From the NCBI GenBank assembly GCA_009926905.1, contig RFNX01000291.1:1-14206 (forward strand): 14,206 bases of DNA, read 5' to 3'. A model generated the notes under the pieces. That model worked only from the letters and a program-made list of their open reading frames with translations, did no database searches and was not told where the DNA came from. The position numbers were made by a program, and so were the translations under genes. This DNA is from Flavobacteriales bacterium (lineage in GTDB: Bacteria; Bacteroidota; Bacteroidia; Flavobacteriales_D; Crocinitomicaceae). Below, in pieces: positions 7,123 to 14,206 of the stretch (positions are counted from its first letter, which is position 1; the number at the start of each line of letters is the position of its first letter).

Positions 7123-8004
7123 AGGTGCATCATAAAGCACAGGAATTCTAAGACCTAAATAGAAATCTGCACCTTGAACGCGACCTTTAGCGAATAAAGC
7201 TCTAAAATCAGTAACTCCAATAGTTAATGGCCCTAAGCGTGTAGCAACACCAGCTTTGAATCCGCTGTATTCGTTAATTGATAAAGGTAAATGCAAGCCC
7301 AACCAAGCGAAATCAAAACTTGGCGTAATTGACATTTGATTAGCAACTTTCACTTTTGTAGCTCTTTTTGTAGAAATAATATTAAACATTCCAGTAGCAT
7401 TCACATAGAACCATTTCCAAATGTGGTAATCAGCTTGAATACTGAAAGCTGCTGGAGTTCTCATTAAAAATGTTTGATCAATATTTTCATTTGCAACCCA
7501 TTCTTTATTTCCGAGAGCTGTAGATTGGTTAATTAAGGAGTCAATTGCTTTATCGAAATTTAAAAAGCTATTTGCGGAATTAAATGTTCTTAAGTTGAAT
7601 AAGTTTGAAGTATTTACACTAAAATCACGACTTAACCCACCTTTTTCAAAACGAAGACCTCCTAAATCAACAACCGAAACACCAACACGAGCCTTGTATT
7701 TATTCATATTTCTAGCCCATAAATTGGTTTTTCCATCCATGTCGTATTTGTATTTTTCCCAATTTGGGCGCCATTCGTAAACAACGCCTAAATCAAATCC
7801 TAAACCAAATTTAGAAGCTGCTTTTGGCAAACCTGTTAAGCCTCCACCAAAATATTCGTCAAAGTTTTTTGAATAACCATAAGCAAAATCCCCTGCCAAA
7901 TAATTAGATGTGTCTTTGTTTTGAAGGTCATAAGAAAAATTATCTGTGTACATATAAGCAGCAGTATATCCTTGTAAATATTTGATTTTACCTCCCGCTT
8001 TCAA
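6817..8004 (-). CDS. Fragment 2 of the split gene: rest of barrel and first four TSP3 repeats
   Basis: 395 codons if read from the TTG at 8004, which in the repaired gene is an internal Leu codon; it has no signal peptide. About residues 1-290 continue the barrel (LKAGGKIKYLQG onward, with many aromatic residues in beta-strand periodicity). They are followed by four calcium-binding TSP3 units of the type DxDGDxxxDxxDxC. The frame ends CPKLLV-stop in the fourth unit because of the second one-base loss. Independent expression is unlikely. Confidence 0.7.
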   Translation of the reverse strand: MKAGGKIKYLQGYTAAYMYTDNFSYDLQNKDTSNYLAGDFAYGYSKNFDEYFGGGLTGLPKAASKFGLGFDLGVVYEWRPNWEKYKYDMDGKTNLWARNMNKYKARVGVSVVDLGGLRFEKGGLSRDFSVNTSNLFNLRTFNSANSFLNFDKAIDSLINQSTALGNKEWVANENIDQTFLMRTPAAFSIQADYHIWKWFYVNATGMFNIISTKRATKVKVANQMSITPSFDFAWLGLHLPLSINEYSGFKAGVATRLGPLTIGVTDFRALFAKGRVQGADFYLGLRIPVLYDAPDDKDGDKVSDKKDDCVTEPGLLSFNGCPDTDGDGIKDMDDDCATIPGIAEFNGCPDIDGDKIPDKDDACPEVAGLKEFNGCPDTDGDKIIDKEDDCPKLLV

Positions 8005-8639
8005 AAAATGTTCTTTTCATCCATTACTACTTGAGAATAAGTAAATCCGTATTCGGCCCAAGTTAAATGATTGATATTCAATAATTCTTCGTTTAATTTT
8101 ATGTTCCACAAATTAGGATAATCCAATCCTTCTTCAGCTAAAACAGCCAATTTAGGATCCATGTTATCAATGTTTGTAATAGATCTCATTTTTGCTCCAA
8201 ATCCAACTGCAATTTTAGGGTTAATATGAAACATGAAATTCAAAATATCAAACTGTAAGTTCATGTTCATTCCTAAGGTACTCTTTGTGTTTTGGTCGTA
8301 TTTATGAACAATAAAATTATCAATGAATGCTGAATCTGGTTGAGACCAAGCATTCAAGTTATCGGATTGAAATGACCCTTTCCACCAAAAATCTTTACCT
8401 AATGTTGCATTTTGAGCAGCACGCATTTTACCTGCGTCGAAATAACCAAAATTCTGATAAATATTTATGTTTGTGCTGAATAGATTTAAATCAAATTTGA
8501 AGCGACCATCTACAAAACTTGCTGGGTTAACATCATTTCCCATCACGCCGGCATAGTTACTTGACGAAACGCCTAAATAGCTTTGAGCAAAAGAACTTAA
8601 TGATAAAAGAGTGAATAAGGAGAGTAAAAGTTTTCTCAT
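8001..8639 (-). CDS. Fragment 1 of the split gene: signal peptide and N-terminal barrel
   Basis: 212 codons from an ATG at 8639. Residues 1-19 are a signal peptide (MRKLLLSLFTLLSLSSFAQ). The mature start SYLGVSSSNYAGVMGNDVNP and the alternating beta-strand pattern resemble DUF5723 barrels of Bacteroidota. It ends ...VVMDEKNIF at a TGA created by the shortened T run (8008-8003). Alone it would be an incomplete barrel, probably degraded or unable to insert in the outer membrane. Confidence 0.75.
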   Translation of the reverse strand: MRKLLLSLFTLLSLSSFAQSYLGVSSSNYAGVMGNDVNPASFVDGRFKFDLNLFSTNINIYQNFGYFDAGKMRAAQNATLGKDFWWKGSFQSDNLNAWSQPDSAFIDNFIVHKYDQNTKSTLGMNMNLQFDILNFMFHINPKIAVGFGAKMRSITNIDNMDPKLAVLAEEGLDYPNLWNIKLNEELLNINHLTWAEYGFTYSQVVMDEKNIF

Positions 8640-8641
8640 AA

Positions 8642-10798
8642 TTAGAGTTTAGTATATTGAATTAAATAGGTTCCAAGGTAAGTAGTAATTGAGAAAGCAT
8701 TGTTGCCAAAAGGTGAAATTTCTAGTTTTTGCTCACCATGTCTTTCTGAATCATCAAATGCATTTCCTTTAGAGTCGTACAAATATAAGCGATTCTCAAT
8801 AGCATCAAGCACACCAATGATGTTTTTCCCTTGTTGATTGACAGAAATTGTGATCGAGGATAATTCTTCAATTTCAAGATTGCGTTCCCATTGTTTCCTG
8901 CCATTTACATCAATGGCCACCATTTTTTTGTCTTGTTTAAGCAAGAAAAACTGCTGATTATCTTCTGAGAATGAACTTAGCAACTGGGTATTTTGTTTGA
9001 CTTTAGTAACTGATTTGTTGCCGTTTATTGCTTGAATCGTTAAGTTTCCAGCAGTAAGCGAACTGATATATAAGTTGTCTTTTCCAGCGAAAACTTGCGA
9101 TGTAGAATCAACATTTAATTTTAATAAAGTACTTTTCTTCGAAATTTCAACATGATATAGAAAACTACCCGTTTGAATGCCACAAAAAAGTTTGTTTCGA
9201 TTTTGATAGCTGAATATTTTTTTAATGTCCTCGTTTGTTCGCAAGGTTTTTAAGGTTTTCGCTTTAGTGTTTAAAACACTTATACTTCTTGGAGTGTTTG
9301 CCACTAAAAATACTTCTTTACCGTTTATGAAATTAGTATTTGGCTTAACAGAAGATGTTGATGGAAAGTGATAAATTATACGTCCATTTATGTCGATGAT
9401 TTGCAATTCGTTTCCGAGACCTAAAGCAATTTGATTGTTTTGGAATGAGAATAAACTGAATTGTGTTGGTTTAGTATTAAGAACTTTTTCCCAGCGCTTT
9501 GAACCATTTGTATAACAAATCAATTTATTTGATTCTGTCAATAAAAGCAAATTTCCACGTCCGTTAAAAGTGATGAAATCCAAGATGCGTTCACCAGGAT
9601 TCATAGAGAAATAATCTTTTACTTTTGTTTGTTTTGCTTTTGAAACAACGTCTTTTTTTATGCAACTTGTTTCAATAATTGTCTTTTTAAAAATACTCGT
9701 CGCATTTAGTTTGCCTTCTGATACATTTCTGAAAACTACTTTTGCAGGTAGGTTTCCAAAAATTGAATTGAGTTTGTCTTCGTTTTGTGAAAGTGATTTT
9801 CCTAAATTTATTTCAGTTAAAATCTCATCTAAATATTGTTTGTTAGTTGAAATCAGACAAATATCTTCCAATTCCACAACGAAATAAGGCAGAGTTACTT
9901 GAGTTTCATCTTCAAGTAGTTTACAGAAATTCAATCTTTCAAAAACAGCCATCGTTTCGTTTTTCTCTTCGATGTTGTATTTCTCATTTAAGTTTTGTAT
10001 AGGATTTTGACCTTCTTTAAAATCGAAAATTGCAACCTTTGCTGTTCCATTTGAAAGCACTACAATACCATTTTTCACCCATTTTCTGAAATCACTTTTT
10101 TTGTAAGTTGCATCGTTTTCTTTTAAATAATGCGATTCATAAAAGGAATATTCACTGAAATTACTAGGAATCACACTTGAAAAAAGCTTTTTGTCATCTT
10201 TTGTAGTTGCTTTTGTAAATGGAAGTTCTTTGTGTTTATAACGATACGTTTTGTCTTCTTTTTGATAAATATCAGTTGTAACTGTTTGATTTTCTTCGAA
10301 ATCAATTATACTGTATGAAGATTTTTTATCAATGTTTGTGTAATTAATGGAAGTGAAACCAATAGTTCCTTTAAATAAAACTAATTGATTACCAATGTAA
10401 TTACCATCAAAATCTCCGAATTTGAAACTTTTCTTTCCATTCATTTCAAATTTAAAAATCCCATTTGAAAGCAATTTTGAAACATCTTGTTCTGTCCAAT
10501 TATCTTTTTTCTCAATTACAAAAAGTGGGCGTTTTGAACTGATGAAAAAAGAAGCTTTATTTTTTAATTTGGGCAATATAGAAAGTGCAAGTGTTTGATT
10601 ACTAGGTAAAATCTGAAAATTTTCTGAATTCCAATCTATTTCTTCAGCGTGATGAATCACCAATAGTTGATGGTCTGTTTTATTAAAATAATTTTTGAAG
10701 TCTTCAGTACTATCAGCAGAAAGTAATTCAATCGAAATAAATGTTGACCAGGCAACACATAGAATGATGATGAAAAATGGCAAAATGCGCTTAATCAT
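8642..10798 (-). CDS. Membrane-anchored beta-propeller protein of unknown function
   Basis: 718 residues starting with MIKR and one strong hydrophobic segment (about 5-27), either an uncleaved anchor or a signal peptide; the rest should lie in the periplasm. About residues 30-395 are an alpha/beta region I cannot assign. From about 400 to the end there are repeating beta blades with NGSKRWEKVL, NGRIIYHF and NGRKQWERNL, as in PQQ-like/WD-like propellers. This suggests a scaffold for protein contacts rather than an enzyme; I see no catalytic motif. The downstream OmpA gene starts 2 bases after the stop, so the two are almost certainly co-transcribed and may work together at the envelope (inference). 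The upstream gap to rnhB is 96 bases and contains a 14-base palindrome. Confidence 0.75.
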   Translation of the reverse strand: MIKRILPFFIIILCVAWSTFISIELLSADSTEDFKNYFNKTDHQLLVIHHAEEIDWNSENFQILPSNQTLALSILPKLKNKASFFISSKRPLFVIEKKDNWTEQDVSKLLSNGIFKFEMNGKKSFKFGDFDGNYIGNQLVLFKGTIGFTSINYTNIDKKSSYSIIDFEENQTVTTDIYQKEDKTYRYKHKELPFTKATTKDDKKLFSSVIPSNFSEYSFYESHYLKENDATYKKSDFRKWVKNGIVVLSNGTAKVAIFDFKEGQNPIQNLNEKYNIEEKNETMAVFERLNFCKLLEDETQVTLPYFVVELEDICLISTNKQYLDEILTEINLGKSLSQNEDKLNSIFGNLPAKVVFRNVSEGKLNATSIFKKTIIETSCIKKDVVSKAKQTKVKDYFSMNPGERILDFITFNGRGNLLLLTESNKLICYTNGSKRWEKVLNTKPTQFSLFSFQNNQIALGLGNELQIIDINGRIIYHFPSTSSVKPNTNFINGKEVFLVANTPRSISVLNTKAKTLKTLRTNEDIKKIFSYQNRNKLFCGIQTGSFLYHVEISKKSTLLKLNVDSTSQVFAGKDNLYISSLTAGNLTIQAINGNKSVTKVKQNTQLLSSFSEDNQQFFLLKQDKKMVAIDVNGRKQWERNLEIEELSSITISVNQQGKNIIGVLDAIENRLYLYDSKGNAFDDSERHGEQKLEISPFGNNAFSITTYLGTYLIQYTKL

Positions 10799-10861
10799 TA
10801 TTTTTTTAAGTAAAAGTAGTGCTATAAGTTAGGCTGAATCTTGCAAGTCGAAGTTTAAATT

Positions 10862-10875
10862 AACAAAGCTTTGTT
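10862..10875. promoter_or_regulatory. Perfect 14-base palindrome upstream of the propeller-OmpA unit
   Basis: AACAAAGCTTTGTT is perfectly self-complementary with no spacer. It lies between the rnhB stop and the propeller start, 63 bases before the ATG. This placement fits an operator for a dimeric regulator, though a short AT-rich palindrome can occur by chance. Confidence 0.3.
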
Positions 10876-10894
10876 TATGTGGTTGTAAAAGAAT

Positions 10895-11527
10895 CTATTT
10901 AAACACCTCTGGAAATTCATCAAATAAAGTTGCATTTGGTTTATCAGCTAAAAGCTTGAACGTTTGACGATGATAAGGTGAAGGACCGTATTTTTCAATA
11001 GCCTCTCGATGATCTTTAGTCGGATAACCCTTATTTTTTTTCCAATTGTAAACTGGATATTCCAAATGTAATTGGTTCATAATTTCGTCGCGTACGGTTT
11101 TGGCTAAAATAGACGCAGCAGCAATGGATTGATATTTCCCATCACCTTTGATAATACATAAATGCGGAATGTTCTCATAACGATGAAAACGATTGCCATC
11201 AATCAGCAGAAATTCAGGTTTAGTATTTAATTCGTTAACGGCCAAGTGCATCGCGCGGATACTTGCATTCAAAATATTTATGGAATCAATCTCCTTTTCA
11301 CACACAATTCCAACTCCATAAGCTTTAGCTTTCTCAATTATTTCACTTTTAAGTGTGTAACGAACTTTTTCAGATAATTTTTTAGAGTCATTTAGCGCTT
11401 CAATTGGTAAATCATCATTTAGTATAACGGATGCAGCAACCACAGGTCCAGCTAAACAACCTCTCCCAGCTTCATCACAACCAGCTTCAATTTGATTTTC
11501 TAAATAAAATGCACACAATTTTACCAT
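10895..11527 (-). CDS. rnhB: Ribonuclease HII
   Basis: Cytoplasmic endonuclease that cuts RNA in RNA-DNA hybrids and removes single misincorporated ribonucleotides from DNA. The 210 residues are full length for the family. The opening block AGCDEAGRGCLAGPV gives the metal-binding D18 and E19 plus the GRG substrate-reading motif (21-23). Further motifs are DSKKLS (47-52), the catalytic D110 in LLIDGN, D147 in AKTVRDE, and KGYPTKDH (166-173) with the conserved Tyr. The ATG at 11527 lies the usual short distance before the first motif. It is divergent from the 11584 gene (56-base gap) and upstream of the propeller gene. Confidence 0.96.
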   Translation of the reverse strand: MVKLCAFYLENQIEAGCDEAGRGCLAGPVVAASVILNDDLPIEALNDSKKLSEKVRYTLKSEIIEKAKAYGVGIVCEKEIDSINILNASIRAMHLAVNELNTKPEFLLIDGNRFHRYENIPHLCIIKGDGKYQSIAAASILAKTVRDEIMNQLHLEYPVYNWKKNKGYPTKDHREAIEKYGPSPYHRQTFKLLADKPNATLFDEFPEVFK

Positions 11528-11583
11528 TTGAATAAAGTTTGGAATATAATTTGTAGCTTAGCGTTAAATCTAATAAATAAGTT

Positions 11584-11952
11584 ATGAAAAAGTTTCTCTT
11601 TGCAGTGGTTTTTTTAATTGGAACAACTGTAACTTTTGCTCAAGATAGAAATACGGCTGTTTGTGGAACCAAAATCTCTTTGACTCAAGGGAAAGATGCA
11701 GGAAAAATAATTGTTAAACTTCCAACTGAGGTCACTGCTGAAGATGTGGATACTTATGCAGCTTATTATGAGAAAACCTTTACAGTGAATTTTAATGCAC
11801 AAAATCACGAAGTAACTTTCAATATGATAACAAATGATGAGAATTCAAGAAGAATTATCATTCGTTTTCTATCAGCAAATCAAATTCAAAATGTGATTGT
11901 TGAGAATCGTGTTTACACAATTACAGACTTTTACGAGAACTTCTTAAAGTAA
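11584..11952 (+). CDS. Small secreted protein of unknown function
   Basis: The only plus-strand gene, 122 residues. Residues 1-20 are a clear signal peptide (MKKFLFAVVFLIGTTVTFAQ), with the mature protein starting DRNTAVCGTK. The remaining ~100 residues alternate beta-strand-like segments (KIIVKL, FTVNF, EVTFNMI, RIIIRFL) with one helix-like stretch, suggesting a small alpha/beta domain; its single cysteine is near the mature N-terminus. I do not recognise the family. It is divergent from rnhB; near-consensus -7 boxes such as TATAATTTG are present in the 56-base gap, but none is exact. It converges on the 53-residue gene, with 28 bases between the stops and no clear terminator. Confidence 0.8.
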   Translation: MKKFLFAVVFLIGTTVTFAQDRNTAVCGTKISLTQGKDAGKIIVKLPTEVTAEDVDTYAAYYEKTFTVNFNAQNHEVTFNMITNDENSRRIIIRFLSANQIQNVIVENRVYTITDFYENFLK

Positions 11953-11980
11953 TCTGATCTTATTTCTATTAGTGAACTTC

Positions 11981-12142
11981 CTATTTTTTAAGTAGTAAGT
12001 AAGCTATTATTGCACTTGCAACTGGAATTGCAACTTTAGCCCATATTGCTTCGAAAAGGAAAAGTGCCATCATGTTTAACGGAATCAAAAAAATGGCCAG
12101 TAAGTGATAACGTCCTTGGTTTTTGTTATCGTTTGAAGTCAT
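11981..12142 (-). CDS. 53-residue membrane protein overlapping the cyclo-ligase stop
   Basis: An ATG at 12142 opens a 53-codon frame ending in TAG at 11981. The first 12 residues are polar (MTSNDNKNQGRY). Two hydrophobic segments follow, about 14-34 (LLAIFLIPLNMMALFLFEAIW) separated only by a Lys from 37-51, and the end is LLLKK. This predicts a two-helix inner-membrane protein. It overlaps the last 17 bases of the cyclo-ligase gene, a layout typical of translational coupling, and fills nearly all of the space before the convergent 11584 gene. I know no function for it. The hydrophobic pattern and charge placement argue against a chance frame; homologues would settle it. Confidence 0.6.
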   Translation of the reverse strand: MTSNDNKNQGRYHLLAIFLIPLNMMALFLFEAIWAKVAIPVASAIIAYLLLKK

Positions 12143-12695
12143 ATATGAAGTTTGGTGTGACGCAATAGTTTAAACGAACATCGTAAGGATTCAAATCGTC
12201 TATTTCAATCAATTCATTAAACAAGTTGATTCCAATTGTAATGCATTCAGGATTGCATTTAGCTAATAATTTGTCGTAAAATCCTTTTCCGTAGCCCACA
12301 CGATTTCCATGTTTATCTATTGCTAGCAAAGGAACAAGAACAAACTCTAAAAGAGATTCCGAAACTGTTTCACCGAACTTTGGCTCTGGTATTCCAAATG
12401 AATTTATTTCCAATTGATCTGCATTTTCATATTTGAAAAGCGTCATACTACCATCTTCAAAATTTGACTTTGATACTATTGGTGTTGCACTTTGTTTTAT
12501 TAATGTTTCTAACAAAGAATAGGAATCGAACTCTTTGTGTTTTTCAATCGGAAGGAAAATACTTACGTTTCTGTTTTTGAAATCGAATTGCTCAAGAATC
12601 AAACGAGTGATTTGTTTTGAATTACGATTTAATTCTAAAAAAGAAAGCCCTTTTCGTTTTTGTTTGAAAAGGGCTCTAATTTCTGACTTTAACAT
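12126..12695 (-). CDS. 5-formyltetrahydrofolate cyclo-ligase
   Basis: Cytoplasmic folate enzyme (EC 6.3.3.2) that converts 5-formyl-THF to 5,10-methenyl-THF using ATP. The 189 residues match the family length. The N-terminal Lys/Arg-rich helix (MLKSEIRALFKQKRKGLS), FLPIEKHKEFD (48-57), GIPEP (101-105) and the phosphate-binding block GNRVGYGKGFYDKLL (130-144) are in the expected order. It starts 10 bases after the stop of the PPIase gene and its stop is overlapped by the 53-residue membrane gene, so all three are probably on one transcript. Confidence 0.93.
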   Translation of the reverse strand: MLKSEIRALFKQKRKGLSFLELNRNSKQITRLILEQFDFKNRNVSIFLPIEKHKEFDSYSLLETLIKQSATPIVSKSNFEDGSMTLFKYENADQLEINSFGIPEPKFGETVSESLLEFVLVPLLAIDKHGNRVGYGKGFYDKLLAKCNPECITIGINLFNELIEIDDLNPYDVRLNYCVTPNFIYDFKR

Positions 12696-12705
12696 CGAAG
12701 AGTGA

Positions 12706-14206
12706 TTATAATCTAACTCTAAGCGTGTTCAATTTTCTATTGTCAACGATTTCAGCAGTTTTTCTTAAACCACCTAATATTTGACCTTGTAAACTATTTT
12801 TGAGGTTTGTGAGCATTTGCTCTCTTTCTTGATTGTAGTTTGCTGCAGCTGGAGCTTTCGTAGTTTTAATTACTTTAATCACATAAACTCCTGCTTTCCC
12901 TTTCAAAGGTTTTGTTTTCGCACCATCTTTGATAGCTGAAAACAATTGACCAACGATTTCTGGCTCATAACCATTTGCAATTTGAGGGTTACTAAAAGTG
13001 ATTTCAGCTTTTTCAACCGTTGTGTTAGCTCTTTTAGCAATGGCTTCTAATTTTTTATCTTTCGCCATTTGATTCATAAATCGTTTCGCTTTTTTCTCCT
13101 CAATCAATTCTTTTTCCATTTGAGCTCTTACGTCTTCGTATTTAGGCTCACCTTTTTCTTTGATTGAAGTTACCATTGCGATAACGTATTTGTCTTTATC
13201 TTTAATCGGATATGGAGACAATGAACCAACTTCAACATTTTCAGCATAAGCCAATTCTAAGATTTTATCAGCTGACATTGAAGAACTAAAACCATAAACT
13301 TTTGGGCTGTTGTCTTCAATTGAAATAGGACGAGCAAAATAATTTGCTTTGCGAACAATTGTGTCAAACAACGCTACTTTTTTAGCTAAATCCTTTTCTT
13401 TAGAAATTTTGCTATCGAGTTTATAAAGAATATTGTTTACTTCACTTTCTTTATTTGCGATAGTTTCTTCAGTTGCTTTGAACACTTTAGAAACAGAAAC
13501 TAACAATGGGAATTTAGAATTATCTCTGTCCATTACTTCAATGATATGGAATCCGAAATCTGTCTTGACAATTGCAATTTTACCAATTGGAGCTGTTGCA
13601 CAAAAACCTCCAAATTCTTTAACCATTTCACCTTCAAGGAAATTGTCATATAACCCACCAGTTGTTTTTGAACCTGGATCTTCAGAGAATTTTGTAACTA
13701 AATCAGCAAAATTATCTTTATTAATCACTTTCAGTAAGCTATCGGCAGTTTTACTTTTTGCAGCTAATTCCTTTCCTGTTAAATCTTTACCGTCTTTTGG
13801 ATTTTTAGTTGAGATTAATAAATGCCTTGCCTTTAATCTTGATGGTGTAAATCCAATCACTTTGGAAATTACAACGTTTTCTTTAGATACATATGGACCT
13901 ACGATTTGACCAATTTTCGCCAATTTAAAAATTGTATCATAATCTCTTGGATACGTTTGGAAACGATTTGCTTTTTCATTTCCGTCAGGTACAGCTGTTG
14001 CACGTTTGTCACTGAAATATATTTTGTTTTCGCTAAAAGTTTGAACAAATAAAGAATCGTTTGTAGTTTTAGAAAATTCAGTTTTTAATTTAGATAATTC
14101 TCTATTGAAATTAGCGGAGTCTTTTTTCGACGGAGCAATAACAACATCAAATGTTTTCAATTCGCGCGATGAAGTTCTTACACGGTATTTGCTATCCGTT
14201 TTATGT
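12706..14206 (-). CDS. PpiD/SurA-like peptidyl-prolyl isomerase, N-terminus cut by window edge
   Basis: The frame is open to the right edge with no stop, so the apparent TTG start at 14160 is not real; about 499 C-terminal residues are visible. A parvulin domain lies at about 120-225 of the visible part: ARHLLIS, a long insertion, FADLVTKFSEDPGS, TTGGLYD and FGFHIIEVMD. It is followed by a Lys/Glu-rich helical region, including VRAQMEKELIEEKKAKR, and a C-terminal segment with parvulin-like strands (YVIKVIKT). Bacteroidota PpiD-like proteins are about 700 residues with an N-terminal membrane anchor and SurA-like domain; those parts would lie outside. The role is assisting folding of outer-membrane and secreted proteins. 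Given the truncation, PpiD-like versus SurA-like is a moderate call. Confidence 0.88.
   Translation of the reverse strand, partial: HKTDSKYRVRTSSRELKTFDVVIAPSKKDSANFNRELSKLKTEFSKTTNDSLFVQTFSENKIYFSDKRATAVPDGNEKANRFQTYPRDYDTIFKLAKIGQIVGPYVSKENVVISKVIGFTPSRLKARHLLISTKNPKDGKDLTGKELAAKSKTADSLLKVINKDNFADLVTKFSEDPGSKTTGGLYDNFLEGEMVKEFGGFCATAPIGKIAIVKTDFGFHIIEVMDRDNSKFPLLVSVSKVFKATEETIANKESEVNNILYKLDSKISKEKDLAKKVALFDTIVRKANYFARPISIEDNSPKVYGFSSSMSADKILELAYAENVEVGSLSPYPIKDKDKYVIAMVTSIKEKGEPKYEDVRAQMEKELIEEKKAKRFMNQMAKDKKLEAIAKRANTTVEKAEITFSNPQIANGYEPEIVGQLFSAIKDGAKTKPLKGKAGVYVIKVIKTTKAPAAANYNQEREQMLTNLKNSLQGQILGGLRKTAEIVDNRKLNTLRVRL

Larger units (their letters stand above)
6092..8639 (-). pseudogene. 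OmpA-family outer-membrane protein (barrel + TSP3 + OmpA), split by two frameshifts
   Basis: Three consecutive minus-strand frames (8639-8001, 8004-6817 and 6820-6092) are one gene broken twice. Restoring one T in the T run at 8008-8003 turns NIF-stop into NIF-LKAGGKIKYLQG. Restoring one base near 6828-6833 turns CPKLLV-stop into CPKVAGLKEFKGCP, matching the neighbouring repeat CPEVAGLKEFNGCP. Both downstream frames open only with TTG, which is the Leu codon of the intact reading. The repaired product would be about 849 residues: signal peptide, DUF5723-like beta-barrel, eight TSP3 repeats and an OmpA peptidoglycan-binding domain, linking outer membrane to cell wall. The gene starts 2 bases after the propeller gene and ends at a good terminator. 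All domains remain recognisable, so this is either recent inactivation, an on/off variant or sequencing error. Flanking genes are intact. Confidence 0.85.

Noticed and set aside
6309..7135. Plus-strand frames rich in Ser/Pro/Gly repeats
   Set aside because: They are the antisense reading of the TSP3 repeats; the minus-strand protein is clearly conserved.
6817..8010. Programmed -1 frameshifting to join the three OmpA frames
   Set aside because: A slip at the T run is imaginable, but two needed in one gene, the exact one-base deficit in the repeat period and the mismatch of KLLV to the family VAGL favour simple deletions.
11528..11583. Divergent promoter pair between rnhB and the 11584 gene
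   Set aside because: Promoters must lie near here, but no exact TANNTTTG with a TTG at proper distance is visible on either strand, so no site is listed.
14158..14160. TTG at 14160 as start of the PPIase
   Set aside because: The frame stays open to the window edge and the family is much longer at the N-terminus, so the gene is truncated by the window.

Overview
The window looks like a chromosomal piece of a low-GC member of the Bacteroidota, most likely order Flavobacteriales. The evidence is a protein ending in a type IX secretion (T9SS) sorting domain, several signal peptides ending in 'FAQ' or 'FGQ', a DUF5723-type barrel joined to TSP3 and OmpA domains, a flavobacterial -7 promoter motif (TANNTTTG), and few Shine-Dalgarno sequences. 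No rRNA, tRNA, CRISPR array, phage module or intact insertion sequence was found. Nearly everything is on the minus strand; one small gene at 11584-11952 is on the plus strand.

Layout from left to right. (1) 1-1148, minus: the N-terminal part of an exported protein of unknown family, running off the left edge. (2) 1149-1431: non-coding, with that gene's promoter and a possible transposon-end relic. (3) 5451 down to 1432, minus: a tight three-gene unit. It encodes an exported thioredoxin-like protein, a T9SS-secreted lysyl-endopeptidase-like serine protease, and the heme chaperone HemW. HemW starts at a TTG directly after the protease stop codon, in the same frame. (4) 5452-6091: 640 bases without a convincing gene, holding a cluster of inverted repeats, a second foldable stretch and a strong terminator. 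(5) 10798 down to 6092, minus: a membrane-anchored beta-propeller protein, followed after 2 bases by a large outer-membrane protein (DUF5723-like barrel, eight TSP3 calcium-binding repeats, OmpA peptidoglycan-binding domain). The large gene is split into three open frames by two single-base deletions. (6) rnhB (RNase HII, 11527 down to 10895), divergent from a small secreted protein at 11584-11952. (7) 14206 down to 11981, minus: the C-terminal part of a PpiD/SurA-like peptidyl-prolyl isomerase, then 5-formyltetrahydrofolate cyclo-ligase, then a previously unlisted 53-residue membrane protein whose start overlaps the ligase stop.

Most of the window concerns the cell envelope: secreted redox and protease proteins, outer-membrane barrel and anchor, propeller protein and periplasmic folding factor. 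Housekeeping genes (hemW, rnhB, cyclo-ligase) are interspersed. I do not see a clear new multi-gene system. The observations most worth checking are the doubly frameshifted OmpA gene, with its 81-base period dropping once to 80, the hemW start, the structured 5582-5720 region and the hidden small membrane gene.
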